From NCBI RefSeq assembly GCF_033568475.1, contig NC_133121.1, positions 124,001 through 188,000 of the forward strand: a stretch of 64,000 bases of DNA, in the 5' to 3' direction. The notes beneath the pieces are model-generated. The model did no database searches and had not been told where the DNA came from. It saw nothing but the letters and a program-made list of their open reading frames with translations. A program made the position numbers and the translations under genes. Every line of letters starts with the position of its first letter. Within the stretch, counting starts at the first letter, position 1. Of the stretch, positions 23,419 to 35,774 are shown one piece after another. Source of the stretch: Henckelia pumila (lineage: Eukaryota > Streptophyta > Magnoliopsida > Lamiales > Gesneriaceae).

Positions 23419-23806
23419 GGCACCGTTTGGTTTGAGGTATGGTATAAGTAATATATAGATAAGTAGTATAATGTAATAAAAAATAAATAAGAAATGATAG
23501 TTAAAATAATATTGGATTTGATTGATAGATTATGGTTTATTTGATTTGATTGATTAAATTTTATATAAAAATGTTAAATGACTATTTTGTACTTTTAACA
23601 ATAAATAAAATAAAAATTATATTATTTATAAGGGGTAATATAGTAATTTGAATTCAATGATTTGATTGATGTGAGATAAATAATTAATGATTTGATTGAT
23701 GTAAAATAAATAGCTAATATATAGATAAATAATATGATGAGAAGAACGTGGGATGAGATGGTATGAGTTATACATATATTAGTAATATCGTGAACAGAAC
23801 GGTGTC
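23419..23806. mobile_element. Tourist-like (PIF/Harbinger) MITE
   Basis: Termini are GGCACCGTTTGGTTTGAGG and, in reverse complement, GACACCGTTCTGTTCACG. TTA flanks both ends (23416-23418 and 23807-23809), the usual target of PIF/Harbinger elements. The interior is AT-rich and non-coding. It sits about 290 bp past the DUF1995 stop codon. Confidence 0.7.
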
Positions 23807-24301
23807 TTAATGTCTTCTAAGATTCCTGAGATATTCCAAGAGCAGTACACAACACATCTTCATTCACTAAATTCCCTCTCTTTACAACATTGCGCCGACA
23901 TGAACACATCCGAAGTCATCTTATCTTTCGTCGTTTTGCCACTATTAGTATTTCATCATTTTTACCGTTGTGCAATAAAAAAACAATGACTAGGAACTAT
24001 AAATTCAAATATATTCTCTTGAAGCTAGAGAGCTTAAGTGAAAAATTAAAAGATATTCCGTGCGTGGCTTGAACCTCCCTCACCCTCAGTAGGATTTGGG
24101 CATGGTTTGAATCGAACAAAACAATAATTCAACACACAAATTGGGTCTAATTGAGTTATATTCAATAATCCGTGCGTTTGAGCAAATTAATTTTTCAAAA
24201 ATATCTAGTTAGAACTTAAATTCAAATTTGTAGTCAAAATTTGATTTTTATGTGATGAATATCTTAAATTTAATTGTCAAATATTAAATTTAGGACTGAA
24301 C

Positions 24302-26258
24302 TATGACACCCCAAAAATTATTTGAGGTGTTTATTTAAAATTTAAACTTAATTTTAGTATTATTAATATTCTCCCCAAAAATATTTTAAATAGAAGACAA
24401 TAAATCAAAAAATAAATTAAAATTACAAATATTCTAAATATATTAATAAATTATATACAATTTTCTTATTTTATTAAAACTTGATACTTGGTGCTCAAGT
24501 ATCTATTTTTCATATTTTATTATTTTATTTCTTAAAACTTGACACTTGGTGTTTTAAGCTTGAAACATTCTAAGCCTTTTTCATCTGAATATTCCAGCCA
24601 AAAACGTGAGTCTTTAGAGAGAAAAGTTGGGAAAAGAGAATAGGGGAAAGTTGAGTACAAATAAGAGGAAAGTAAGGAAAATTCAAGGAAAAATACCAAA
24701 CTTTGTCCAAAAATTTTCAAATTTTCACACAACACTTCTTCCTTACCCAGAAGTCGAAGAGTGTTGGAGGTGTAACAATATCTTGATCCAAATCTTCCCA
24801 AAAAATTCATTTCCGTGAAGAACAGTTTTTAGAAAAAATTCCAGAAACTTGTGTCCAATGTAGTGACTTCTAGCTTCTTTTTCTCATTCTTCTTGGATGG
24901 ATTTCACTTCGGTTTCAACACAAAAGTTGTTCAAAATATTTTCTACTTTAAAAATATGGCGGTCGATCATCCAAAACATTGTCGGAAGTACTGTTTTCAG
25001 ACAGCCAGAACAAGCATGATCATCATCTTTGTTTTTCAAAATCTGTACAAAATCGGCCGTGAATTTCAAAATGTGTTCAACATGAAAGTTGTAGATAATC
25101 AAATAATACATCTACCTGCCAAAGCTCAGTCGTGCTTGGCTGCCGGATCCGCCATACGTGCCGTCACACCGGCTCGTGAGTTTCACGCTCCGCCTCGATT
25201 TTTAAGATTTCATGTGCCGATCATTTCTGCATTATTTTTAGACATTTCTGGAAAGTTTGATTATTTTTGGAGTTGTATTTTAATTGTTATGAATTTTTAA
25301 AATTTTAATCAAGACTTTTCGATACAAGTTTTGTTAAAAAATGAGTTTAAAAGATTTTGGCACTCACTACCGGTCCTTATCAATCTAAGATCACTCAAAT
25401 TATATTTATGGAATTTACATTGGCTTGAAATCATCGACTGGTTCAGATAGTAAGTATTGAGGTGAGGTTTCTTTCGTGAGGTTTTTCACTACCGGTTCTT
25501 TCAATATTATTATTTGGAATTTGGCCTGAAATTTATGGTAAAATTTTATAAAATATGATTTATTCATATATCGCATCATCTCGTGCATTTCTTGTTTCAT
25601 TAATCATATTGTACTGCATATTTGATCTTTAGACTGTTATTGGTTCTTGACTAATTACCGTTCGGATAATGATTGATGACTGGCGGAATGAATGACTGAA
25701 AGACTGAATGAATTGAGTCCGGACAACTCGATTGTACGGATCCTACTTGAGTTCGTGGGGAAAAGTGCTATACCGAATGTTGGTGGGAGCCGCCTCTTTA
25801 GCCTACGATATTCACTTCAGAATCCTGAACAATCACTGCATTTCACTTGACAGAATAATTTATACTGATACGTTATTATTGATACCTGACATCTCATATT
25901 GAAATATTGCATTGATAATATTTGACTCGTTATAAATGTATAAAGCCAGTTTATTACCTCACTAAGTCCTTAAAGACTTAACCTCTATTTTCTTTCTATT
26001 TATTGTAAATTCCAGATACAGGATTTCATGATCTCGAGTAAAATCGACATTGTGGACAGTGAAATTATGTGGGTTTAGCAAGTTTGTGATGACACGAGTG
26101 ATTGTATCAATATTTTGGTTATCATATGTGTAAATTTAAGGATTGATTACGCTTCCGCTACTGTAAGTTTGATTGTACTGGATTTAACTGCAAGACAGGG
26201 GCCCACAGAACCGTGAAATTTTAGAAAATATTTGGGATGAAACCGGGAACGTAAAAAC
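24302..26258. mobile_element. LTR-like insertion flanked by 14-bp direct repeats
   Basis: About 2 kb bounded by atttaggactgaac at 24288-24301 and again at 26259-26272. The interior begins near tgacacccc and contains aacatgaaagttgtagat and tcactaagtccttaaagactta, which resemble parts of long plant Ty3/gypsy LTRs. No pol coding was seen, so it could be a solo LTR or a non-autonomous element. Short open frames inside are not convincing genes. Confidence 0.45.
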
Positions 26259-26623
26259 ATTTAGGACTGAACCGAAATTTTGCCTAATTGTCAAATATTA
26301 ATTGCGCTGCGCCAAAAACCATATGTGCTTGGATAGAAGGATTTTAAATCTATATATTTCAAATATATTCAAATGTGTTTTTGTTGTATATAGAAGTAGC
26401 AACATAAACTTCAAATCTACTATTTTCATGTTTATATGATATTTCATGTTAGTTAGGATAGATTTCAAATCCACCCAATAATGGATTCATTTGAAATGCA
26501 TTCTACTTTATATAACTAATGTGTAAATAAGTAGTGTAGAAATTTAGTATTTGATCTATTATTTCATTGTTAACAATTAAATAGACTCGAAATCCATGGA
26601 TTTGAATTCCATCGTTTGAATAT

Positions 26624-26662
26624 AATAAATAATAATAATAATAATAATAATAACAATAACAA
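26624..26662 (+). repeat. (AAT)n microsatellite
   Basis: About 36 bases of AAT repeats passing into AAC units, upstream of the FLAP1 start codon and probably in its promoter or 5' leader. Confidence 0.85.
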
Positions 26663-26699
26663 TTGCGATAATTTTGGAGAACGGCCCCCGCCAGCCCAC

Positions 26700-26825
26700 A
26701 TGGCTTTGCGCCATACCAACCATTTCAATTTTCTTCTGGTTTCAACTCCCAAAAATTTCCCAAATCCCGTCCATCAACAATCTAAGCTCCTCCTCCACTC
26801 AAAATGGCCACAGCACCGACCCTAA
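26700..26825 (+). other. Upstream ORF overlapping the FLAP1 start
   Basis: ATG at 26700 opens 41 codons (MALRHTNHFNFLLVSTPKNF...) in another frame and stops at 26825, 19 nt beyond the FLAP1 ATG at 26804. If transcription starts upstream of 26700 it could reduce translation of FLAP1. It is itself transit-peptide-like in composition, so a frameshifted alternative N-terminus is another possibility. Confidence 0.35.
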
Positions 26826-29800
26826 ACCTTCAGTGGAATCAACCCCTTTTGTACCCCTGCCTCCAAAACAATCTTATTCAGAGTCATATACCGTTCCATC
26901 CTTTCAAGATTCGCGTCAAACTTCGCGCCAAATGCTTCTTCATCAGTAACATTCGCGGCACCGATGCCCATCTCGCTTCCAATTCTAAAGCATCGATGGA
27001 TTCGAAAGCTCAACAAAACCCAGTAGAATTTGTCCTTCAGACCATAATAAAAGCCCTCAAAGCATTCCACAAACCCGCGGCGGCCGCAGTGCTTGTGGGG
27101 CTGCTGTTGATGTATGATCCTGCTTCTGCCATGGCTGCTTCTGGTGGAAGGATGGGCGGAAGTTCGTTTTCTTCGCGGTCATCAATGTCCTCGAGGAGTT
27201 ATAGCACTCCGAGGATGGGGGAGGCGTCCGGTTTCTCGTATTCCGTTCCGTATTATGCGCCGTCTCCTTTCTCTAGCGTTTACGTTGGCCCTGCAGTGGG
27301 TTTTGGGTCCAGTTTCTTTCCCATTATGCTTGCGGTTGCTGCATTTGTTTTGGTGTCAGGATTCTTGACTGGGGGTTCTGAAAGTAGTGTGCTAACTGAT
27401 ATTGAAAAAACAACTGTGCTGAAGCTGCAGGTATAATTCAATATTGACGAATTCTCTCTTCTGTTTATATCTACTCGTGTTAGTCTTGGAGCAGGTTTGA
27501 ATTAATGTTGAGTTTTTGTGATTTAGATTATACATATATCAAAGTCTTTTTGTTATTAGCAGTTCTTAACCTATGAACTTTTTGGATGCAACATGGCGAG
27601 AAGCTTCAATTTGATCTCTTTTGCTTACTTGAAAGGGTGACTTTATTATGTGATCATGAATTTGAAAACATTGGCATAGCTCACAACTTCAAGAGTATGG
27701 GATGTTTCCACCAATTTAAAACTGTATTTGGAATGAAATTACACATGCATTTCATGCTAGAGCATTTTGATTAAAATGTTTTAGGTGTTTTAACAACCCA
27801 AAAACAATTTTTTAAAAGAAAATTAGTGATTTATTTCATTGCTTTCCTTTGTATTGTATTGCTTTCCTTTGTATTGTATTGCTTTCCTTTGTATTAGAGA
27901 TGAGAAAATTTTATCTTTTAGTTTTTGACCAGGAATAAGTTGTATTCATTGTTTGAGATTGGTCAGAACGAGGGAAGGAGAAGAGAGAATCTCAGTCTGA
28001 GTCTAAACACCACAACTCTTCTTTAACAATAACAATAACTAAATCCGATGTGGTTTCCCTCTTACATAGTTAGGATATGATGGATCAGGAAACTTTCAGC
28101 TTTTAGGGCATCATTCATCTGTTCTATTTTATTAAACTTGAGCATGTGATAGAAATTGATTTGGTGTGTCAATCACACAAAATACATAGTTTCAATTTTA
28201 CCCTGTAAGTTTGAAACACTAGTCTCCTATGCAAATTCAGTTTATGGGCATAATAGTATCATTAACAAATAACAACTATGGTAACTTCTCCCACTTTTTC
28301 CAATAAGTGTTGGGTCCCACGTTTTCCAGTAAGTGTGGGAATCACGTTATTCCATCTACTATTTAATTTTGAATATGGCAACCGTTTTGATTTTACTGAA
28401 TCAGACTTTTTCATATTCCCCTCGAACCCACCCCGCCCTTCATTTCTCCATTTGTTATTGCAGAAATTGGGAAAATACTTCTTGTATATATACACACAAC
28501 AATGAATAACCCTGATTCCCTGTGAATCAGAACTTACTGATATTTTCTACCAAACTTAAAAGATTTTACTACCCTATTAAATAAAATCATAATAAATATT
28601 TATTTACAAGACCTAATCCTATTCTATACTCCCCCTCAAGCTTGGCTATAGATGTTGATTAAACCAAGCTTTTCAAAGGGAAATTCATGTGTTTCTTTCG
28701 ACAGTCCTTTCACAAGGAGATCGGCTAGTTGATGAGTAGTAGACACGTATTCAATGCTGATAATCTTTGCATCCAACTTATCTTTGATGAAGTGTCAATC
28801 AACTTCAACATGCTTTGTTTGATCATGATAAACTGGATGTGAGCATGCTAATGGTTGATTGGTTGTCACAATAAAGTTGCATAGGATCATCACACCGCAT
28901 TATTGGTTCTTTCAATACTCTTTTTATCCAGATTAGTTTGCACACTCCATGAGCCATTGCTCTGAACTCTTCTACGTAACTCATCGCAACTACTGATTGT
29001 TTCCTACTCTGCCAAGTTAATATTCCCCAAACAAATGTACAATACCCTGAGGTTGATTTTCAATCAGTTATGGAACCTGTCCAACCCTGCATCAATCCTT
29101 GATTGCATCACCAGGAATTCCACGAGAGCAGCCATATGTATTAAGTTTGAATGCACCAAAATGTTGTTCTGTCTATCTAATCGTGGTCAGACAGTCAGTC
29201 GAGTTACTCTTTCCGTGGAAAGAAAGATCCCCTATGCTTTTGTAGTAGAAGAAAGTCCTCCTCCCCATTCAAATTTATACAACACCATAGCCACAGAAAG
29301 ATAAATATAGATAGCTCGAATAATTCTAGAGTTTGAGCATTGATATCCCGATGTTTTGAATTATTGCGAGCCACCTAAAGGAACCAAATAATAAGAAACA
29401 AAATTAGCTCCTTAACGTGCCCTTTTCCCTCCAATCTTCACCCAACTTTTAGGCCTCCAACCTGTCAAAGTGATAAACACCAAAAAAAACGAGCAACGTC
29501 TATACAGAGTGGCAACCCTCCAAGAGTTTCTGACGAGCTTTCTGGACCATTTTCTGGAAATAGCAAGCTTTTCTATGGCCCATGAACATCGGAACTCCCA
29601 AGCAAGTGAAGTAGAGAACACCCTCTGAAAACCCTGCAGCAGCACCATATTGTCCTCGCCTCCTAGATTTACGTATGGTGGAGGAAGAAGATGAATTATT
29701 GGTTTACTTATTAGCTGCGCTGAGCAAGACTCGTACTGACAAAGGAACCTAATCTTCTCGACAGTTTTATGATTTCCATTGGCTTAGATTATGAAGTCAT

Positions 29801-32800
29801 CAACATAAGCAAGATGGGAGATGCTAAATGCACACCTTGAGTAGTAAGCTAACTTCTTATTAGCTCATACTAAGGCATCCAAATCAAGAGAAATATATTC
29901 CGTCATGATAATGAAAAGTAGAGGTGAGAGACGCCAGCTTGTATCAAGCGTCCGTTGAACTTAAAGATTCTGGATAGGATCCCATTGATGCCGACTGTGA
30001 ACCAGCCGTTTGAAATGCATCTATTTATAATGTCAATGAAAGCATCCGGAAAACCAAAAGCAGAAAGCATGTGAAATGGGAAGTCTTATCTGCCTGTCAT
30101 AAGGCTTAGTCGTATCCAGCTTCAACACCAAATTTCCACCACATGTCTTATAGTTTATTTTGTGAATAAGCTCTTGGGCCAAAAGACTGTTGTAATAGAT
30201 TAATCTTCCGTTAACGAAGCCACTTTGGGTAGGAGAAATGAATTTCCTTAGCAAGCCCTTTAACTCACCTTGATGTATCATGGCTTGATTCCTTGAAATT
30301 ATGTATACTTCGGCATGTTGCAGTTGAAAGAATTCATGGTTTAAGAAATGCTGAATCATATCATCTGTCTTTTTCATTTTGTTTAAGGTTGGGCTTTTGG
30401 GCTTGGGGAGGTCGCTCCAAAAGGATCTCAACCGGATTGCTGAACTTGCTGATACATCTAACTCAGAGGGTCTGCACTATGTGTTGACTGGTAACATGTT
30501 TAATGAATTTCTTTTGTCCTATGTTCTGAACATGATATAAATGTCGTGATAATTATGATCTATACCATTTCAAAGACATTTATTTTTTGAATAAATAATG
30601 CATGAAAAACACATTCATGGTGAATTTTGGGTTCTCTAATAGAATTTTCAGTAAGGTTATGTCTGAATTATGTGGTGGTTGGGTGCTGCATACATCTGAT
30701 GCTTTCAAATAGATTGTCTCGCAGTAGAGTAATCAAGATTTAAAATAGACTATAAAAGATTTATTAAGGGTTAATTGCATACACTGTCCCAGTAAAATCC
30801 CGAGATTGCTAAAACCTATATGAAAAAAGAATTATCTATTCGCTCCATGTGTTTTCAAATCTTGAGCGTATACATCCATGTTTTCAAATTTTGAGCATTC
30901 ACCCCTTGTTCGTACGTGTTTTCAGGGGTTTTTGTGCTCAAAATTTGAAAACACGAGGAGTTAACAGTTACAGGGGTTCTCAGCAATCTAGTGATTTCAC
31001 AGGAATAGTATATACAATTATCCCTTTTTTTCATGATAACTCATGAAGCTCTTGTAAAGCATCTAATGTTCTCTTACACTCGAGGAGTCCTCCTCAAGTA
31101 GATGTGATGTGTAACAATGAATTCTTGTTTCAGAGAATGGAATTTTGAATCATGAAGTTGGAGAGTTGTGCAGATTTTATTAACATATATTTCTCTTGTC
31201 CTTTAATTGGTTCTACAAAATAATTTGAGGAAATGAGATCTCCAGTGACAAAATAATTGATTAATGTTGTATATCGACAATAAATGAATAAGTAATTACC
31301 ATATGTCATTCATTGTAAGCTCGAATCTTGGAGGGAAACATTGGAACTAAATGGTTTTAGGCTTAGTAGAGTAAATACTAAATATATGGAATCTAAGTTT
31401 GCAACATTAGACGTAGTAAGGCGATGGTTAAGATACGAGTTTACTAGTTATGTGTGAGTGAGAGCTTTAAGTATCTAGGATCATTTTGCAAAAAGATGAA
31501 GAGGTTGAATTACGTGTGGCTTGGTTTGGGTATCCCAAGATTAGTTAGGGATTTATTTGAAGCAAATCTTGGTGGAAATGTGGGCATGAGGGGTAGAATA
31601 TTTTGGATCGTGGTAGTTCCTTGTATTTGTTGGTGGCTCGGTTGGAAAGAATCAAGAGAATTTTGATAATGGAGAAGAACCGGTAAGTGAATGTTGGGAT
31701 AAGATAAAATTTGTGGTTCCGTTTTGGATTTGGAAGATGAAGGAGTTCATAGACTTCTGGGTTTCATATTTGTATAAGGATTGGAGTTATATGATGCTAA
31801 GTGGACTCTAGTTTTATCTCTTTTTGTGTGAACCTTTGATCCACTTTTTGTAATTATGACCTTTTATCTATTAATGAATATATTTTCATTTCCTATAAAA
31901 AAAAATTAAATTAAATTAAATTGAATTAAATAAATAAAAGAGGGGGAGAGTTGGTTGGAGGATTCGTTAATGTTTATTGCTTTGTTTTCCCATTAGCATG
32001 AGCTGGGGTAGGATTGTTCTTCTTGTTAAAGGATTCAATCTTGGCTAAGAATATCTTTTTAGATTATAATTACTACTAAATCAATTCACGTTTCTTCTTT
32101 ATTTTGTTAATCCCGGTAGATTTTGATTTATTTAGAGATTTGGTTTTGTCACAGACATATGAGGATGTACAAAATAACAAATGAGAAAATTAGAGAGTTG
32201 GAATTGCGCCCATTGAGGAAAAACTTCGCGCGATTAAGATGGTATGGCATGTACTTAGGTGGCCAATAAATACCCCAGTCAAGCATTGTAAGATCATGAC
32301 AACTACACACATTAACCGAGGAAGAGTGAGACCAAAGAATACTTCATTAACAACAATAGGACAAGATAAATTCGTTTAAATATAGATGTTAATATAGTAG
32401 TGGATAAATCACAATTGCTTAGGAGGATTCATATAGACCCCATTTATTGGGATAAAAGCTTTGATTGTTGTATGATACATGCCATTTAATCATATTCCTT
32501 TGTGTATGATTCTTTATCACCCTCTTACCCTGGAAGTTGTGTCCTAGCCTCCTGGCATGTGGTGTATGCTGAGTCATCCTTCATTTTGTCACACCAATCT
32601 GAGAAGCGTGATAGTTTTTTCTTTATGGGTGCATACAAGGGTCAAAGGGAGTGGATTACTTGCCATATTTTTATCCTTAAAAAAAATTCTCAGTTGGTGT
32701 TTGTTTCTTTGTAGTTATGAACAATTTTTATTTTGTTGCAGAAACTATACTCTCTTTACTAAGGCATCCTGATTATTGCATCTCAGCTTATTCATCTGTA

Positions 32801-35547
32801 AGTTGATAATTATTTTACCTATTTTCTTGCCATTCTGGGGTTGGGGTTGGGGTTGGTGAAAGCTAAAAGCTCGGTTATTAGGCTGTTGTGTACCCTTCCA
32901 GTCATGGATTAGAATTTTGCATTATAATATTATACTTGTGACACTTCACTAATCTAAATTATTTTATTTTAATTTTCAATTGCACACGAGTTGTGGAACT
33001 AATCCACGATGTTGCCTTGGGAAACCAAATATTCTACAAAACGAGTTAGTCGATTCGCCACTATCTCTTAACCTCGTTAAAATGTTAAACTCGTTATATT
33101 CTTTGCGGTAGTAGAAAGGGTTGTCCATATTTTACTGATGTGCATGCAAATGTTTGTAAATCTTGGGTGTATACTTGGACTCAGTTCTTACTTTCCTGCA
33201 CTCCATTTATGCCTGCATTATATAAGTAACGGAGGGATGAATTTTGCAGCTAAATCAGTCATTAACTTTTTACCAAGGCCTCCTTTTATGGGAGGCTAGA
33301 CTGGAAATTGAGCTTGGTATTCTCATTTGTTATTTCACTGGAACTATTCCGGATGTCAGGAAGGTGGTGAATGCATGTTTATTTCATTTTGCATAATTCC
33401 TACTTCAGAGTGGAATGTTTCCATACATTCTAATTTTTTTTACCAGAGATGACCAGCAAAAAACGACCATATACACATTATATTATGGTGGGTATTGCAT
33501 ATTGGAGTTCTATTTTGGATCAAATCATTTTCCATACTAAAGAGTAAAGTCTCTTTGAAATGACATGGAGCACTTCTATTATTTTCCGTATAAAATAATA
33601 ATATAATATAGTAATTGATACATTTTAAATTTTAAAAACCTTAAATATGTATATATAATAAAATATATATTTATCAAAGTTTAAAATCTAAACAAAAACG
33701 TATATATAACCAAAATATAAAATAAATTATTTATATATTTTATAAACAAAACAAAATCAAGATAAGCTCAAACATTACTAAAATGCCATCTTTAAAAAAT
33801 TTTAAAACCAATAATCATATATATAACATAAAAAATAAAACTTTTAAAATTTTAAAATAGGAAATAATTTTTTTTGGGAAGGGAAATAATTAAATTTTAA
33901 AAAAAATTAATTTTTTTTAAAAAAAAGTTAGGTGAACCAGTTTCAAACCGGTTTACCGGTTCAAAGCCAGTCCAACTGGTTCTTGACCGGGTTTGACAGG
34001 TTCCGAGCGGGTTAACCAGAAAAATGGTTTTTGGGCTTACTCCGGACCGGACCTGTGACTGGTTCGCGGTCGAACTAATCAAACCGTTTGGTCTGGTTCG
34101 GTTTTAAAAACAGTACACTATAAAATTATAAAAGAAATAACGTTAAAATACCACAATTTGATCAAAAAAATAAAACAGAAAAAAAAAATGTGATTTGTAT
34201 TCGGGTGTACTGATTATATTTTGAATTACATGAAGAAAGTATGATGAAAAATTAATTTGTATACAAGAAAGAGGGTTAAAATCATATTAATATTTTATAG
34301 GGTGTTTATGAGCATTTTTAAGAAACATAGGGGGTTAAGCACCTATTTATTTTTTATTGGGGTGTGTTAAGCTCTTTTGAGATTTCACAGAGGGGCTATA
34401 TGCAATTTACCCCATAACTTGATACTTTTGAAATTTCTCATGTCGAGTTTATTTTAATTTTATCAGCTTCATTTTTTATGAAGTGGTATCATGGTTCTAG
34501 ATGGTTCAACTTTCAACATCATAATCAAGTGCAAAAAACTCCATCTTGTAAGAGTGGTACTACAGATAGATATAACGTTCTTTTCTTGCGTTGAGTTTGC
34601 CATATGAAATGCAGGTTGACGTAAAAAAGAGCATAGAGGAAGGGGAAAGAAGATTCAATCAACTTTCAATTGAGGAACGTGGGAAGTTCGATGAGGAGAC
34701 ACTTGTAAACGTAAATAACATAAAGAAGCAAAGATCGACAATCCTGAGTTCAAGTGGATTTAGCAATGAATACATAGTGGTAATAACTAGTTTCCAATTA
34801 TTAGATTGATTGCAAAAGAAACATATTCCTACAAACGCCCTTTTACATTTGAGGAACTATCTTTAGGATGTAATACCCATTGTATATTATAATGTTTTTT
34901 TCTTTTCAATTGTGCTCCTAGTAGTTGGTGCTGAATGTCATATATATGGGAAAAGGTTATGGTTGCTCTGTCGTTGCATATTGGCATATTTGTTTTGCTC
35001 GAGATCAATATCTAGTTAGTGTGCTAATGAAAAATCAAGTTGTAGCATGACTTAATACTGAAAAAGATTGTGTTTGATTAGAGACGTGATGTTTCTTCTA
35101 GTTTTCCGTGTAATCAGCTGTCTTGCCTCCTTTTTTCCCTCATGGTCGTTGATTATATCTGTTGTGAAATTTGAGCAATCTAGTTTTCTTTTTTACTTTC
35201 TGGTGTCTGACCCGTTTATCCTTTTGATTACTTTGCTATATATTTATTGTTTCAGATTACAGTTGTGGTAGCGGCTGTGGGAGTACATAAGCTGTCTTCT
35301 ATCAACAGCAGTAAGGACTTGAAGGAAGCATTGCAAAAGCTAGCGTCAATCCCCTCGGGTAGAATTATGGTGAGACAAGAATCTTTGCAACTAGTGAGTA
35401 GCAACCTCTAAATTTGTTATTTACCATCGTGCAATTCTGTATTCTTAAATATAGGCAGTTGAGGTGTTATGGACCCCTCAAAATGAAGGCGACGTACTTT
35501 CAGAGCGGGAACTACTTGAAGATTACCCTTTATTGCGGCCTCTATAA
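26804..35547 (+). CDS. FLAP1: FLUCTUATING-LIGHT-ACCLIMATION PROTEIN 1 (DUF1517)
   Basis: Exons by eye: 26804-27430, 30388-30490, 32742-32797, 34615-34779, 35256-35369 and 35455-35547 (TAA). They give 385 residues, close to the family length as I recall it. All introns are GT-AG and all phases agree. Residues 1-60 form a chloroplast transit peptide. A hydrophobic segment at about 91-108 ends near an ASAMAA site; a Ser/Gly/Arg-rich stretch (GGRMGGSSFSSRSS) and the conserved YSVPYYAPSPF follow; a second hydrophobic segment lies at about 169-188. The C-terminal half has VGLLGLGRSLQKDLNRIAEL, RHPDYCISAYSS, FNQLSIEERGKFDEETLVNV and LLEDYPLLRPL. FLAP1 is a thylakoid/envelope membrane protein that tunes non-photochemical quenching in fluctuating light. 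Introns 1 to 3 carry LINE, copia and MITE debris without breaking the frame. A possible AATAAA lies at 35600. Confidence 0.88.
27431..28499. other. FLAP1 intron 1, left part, with a 20-bp tandem repeat
   Basis: Mostly AT-rich intron. A 20-bp unit (attgctttcctttgtattgt) repeats three times at 27838-27895. No coding signal was recognised. The right part may include the outer end of the copia LTR described next. Confidence 0.5.
28500..29100 (-). mobile_element. Copia 3' end fragment C5
   Basis: The plus strand reads an LTR-like stretch to about 28628, then ctccccctcaag at 28629-28640, the purine tract of the copia family here. RNase H C-terminal sequence follows on the minus strand with several stops. 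The recognisable region (Asn-Tyr end, ADIL-type segment, DADWAG-like segment near 29080) matches that of C2, C4 and C6. The outer LTR boundary could not be fixed, and the 5' part of the element is absent. Confidence 0.65.
29330..30310 (-). mobile_element. L1-type LINE reverse transcriptase fragment
   Basis: Minus-strand pieces of a LINE RT: SPTQSGFVNGRLIYYNSLLA, then LVLKLDTTKPYDR (usual LKLD...KAYD), a PLLFIIMTEYISLDL segment, and HLAYVDDFII with a following stop near 29790. After that comes WAIEKLAISRKWSRKLVR. Frames change and stops occur, so it is a dead fragment. It ends just before FLAP1 exon 2 (30388) and does not disturb its acceptor. Confidence 0.75.
30766..31025. mobile_element. MITE related to the 20997 element
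   Basis: Termini aagggttaattgcatacac and, in reverse complement, aagggataattgtatatac resemble those of the 20997-21695 MITE. The interior holds an inverted repeat around gtgttttcaaattttgagc. No clear target duplication was found. It lies in FLAP1 intron 2. Confidence 0.55.
31315..32485 (+). mobile_element. RTE-type LINE remnant with nested L1
   Basis: The left part reads LERWRETLELNGFRLSRVNT and then FKYLGS, typical of the RTE RT C-terminal region. The right part (about 32200-32470) reads VGIAPIEEKLRAIKMVWHVL, then NRGRVRPKNT, and ends in ggataaaagctttgattgttgt, as RTE elements do. Several frameshifts separate these. An L1 fragment occupies 31495-31895 between the two halves. All lie in FLAP1 intron 2. 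Confidence 0.65.
31495..31895 (+). mobile_element. L1-type LINE 3' fragment nested in RTE
   Basis: Encodes LGLGIPRLVRDLFEANLG and GRIFWIVVVPCICWWLGW, matching the zf-RVT tail of the other L1 copies. It retains half of the 3' stem motif (gtggactctag at 31801) and an A-rich tail followed by (taaat)n near 31890-31940. Confidence 0.7.
33250..33363 (+). other. Possible 114-nt cassette exon of FLAP1
   Basis: After a good acceptor (attttgcag) an open stretch of exactly 38 codons (YQGLLLWEARLEIELG and CYFTGTIPDVRK) ends at AAG/GTGGTG, a possible donor. Exons on both sides meet at phase 0, so inclusion would add 38 residues in frame between AYSS and VDVKKSIEEGE. As far as I recall, FLAP1 homologs have nothing here, so it may be an exonised fragment or a chance frame. 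Confidence 0.35.
33364..34614. other. FLAP1 intron 3, AT-rich, with repeat debris
   Basis: Very AT-rich from 33590 to 33900. The stretch 33930-34100 is full of ccggtt and ggttcgg motifs typical of hAT-type MITEs. The stretch 34383-34420 (gatttcacagaggggctatatgc) resembles one end of the 20997 MITE family, with no clear opposite end. Confidence 0.5.
34780..35255. other. FLAP1 intron 4
   Basis: Plain intron with normal ends; nothing else was seen. Confidence 0.6.
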
Positions 35548-35774
35548 GTGGTGGAGAGCTTCCTGCATATACCTTTTTAATTATTATAATAATAATATAA
35601 TAATAAATAGGTTTGTATCTAACCATTTTACAATCTCCTCTGTTGCCAACTAACGATATGTAAATGTGCATGATACATAAGGTTTTTTTCTAGAAAAAAT
35701 ATTGAAGAGTATGAGCAATATGTAGAACACAAAAATGTGAGTACAAAAAGAAAAAAGAAAATTTGATTCCACTT

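Noticed and set aside
24851..25300. 149-codon open frame
   Set aside because: It lies inside the LTR-like insertion and contains phrases typical of LTRs; no protein family is visible.
29035..29304. 89-codon plus-strand open frame
   Set aside because: It overlaps the antisense end of copia fragment C5 and has no motif of its own.
30293..30487. 64-codon plus-strand open frame
   Set aside because: Its right part overlaps FLAP1 exon 2 but in a different frame from the exon; it is a shadow.
32835..32856. Telomere-like ggggttggggttggggttgg
   Set aside because: Only three units inside a FLAP1 intron and not the plant telomere unit TTTAGGG.
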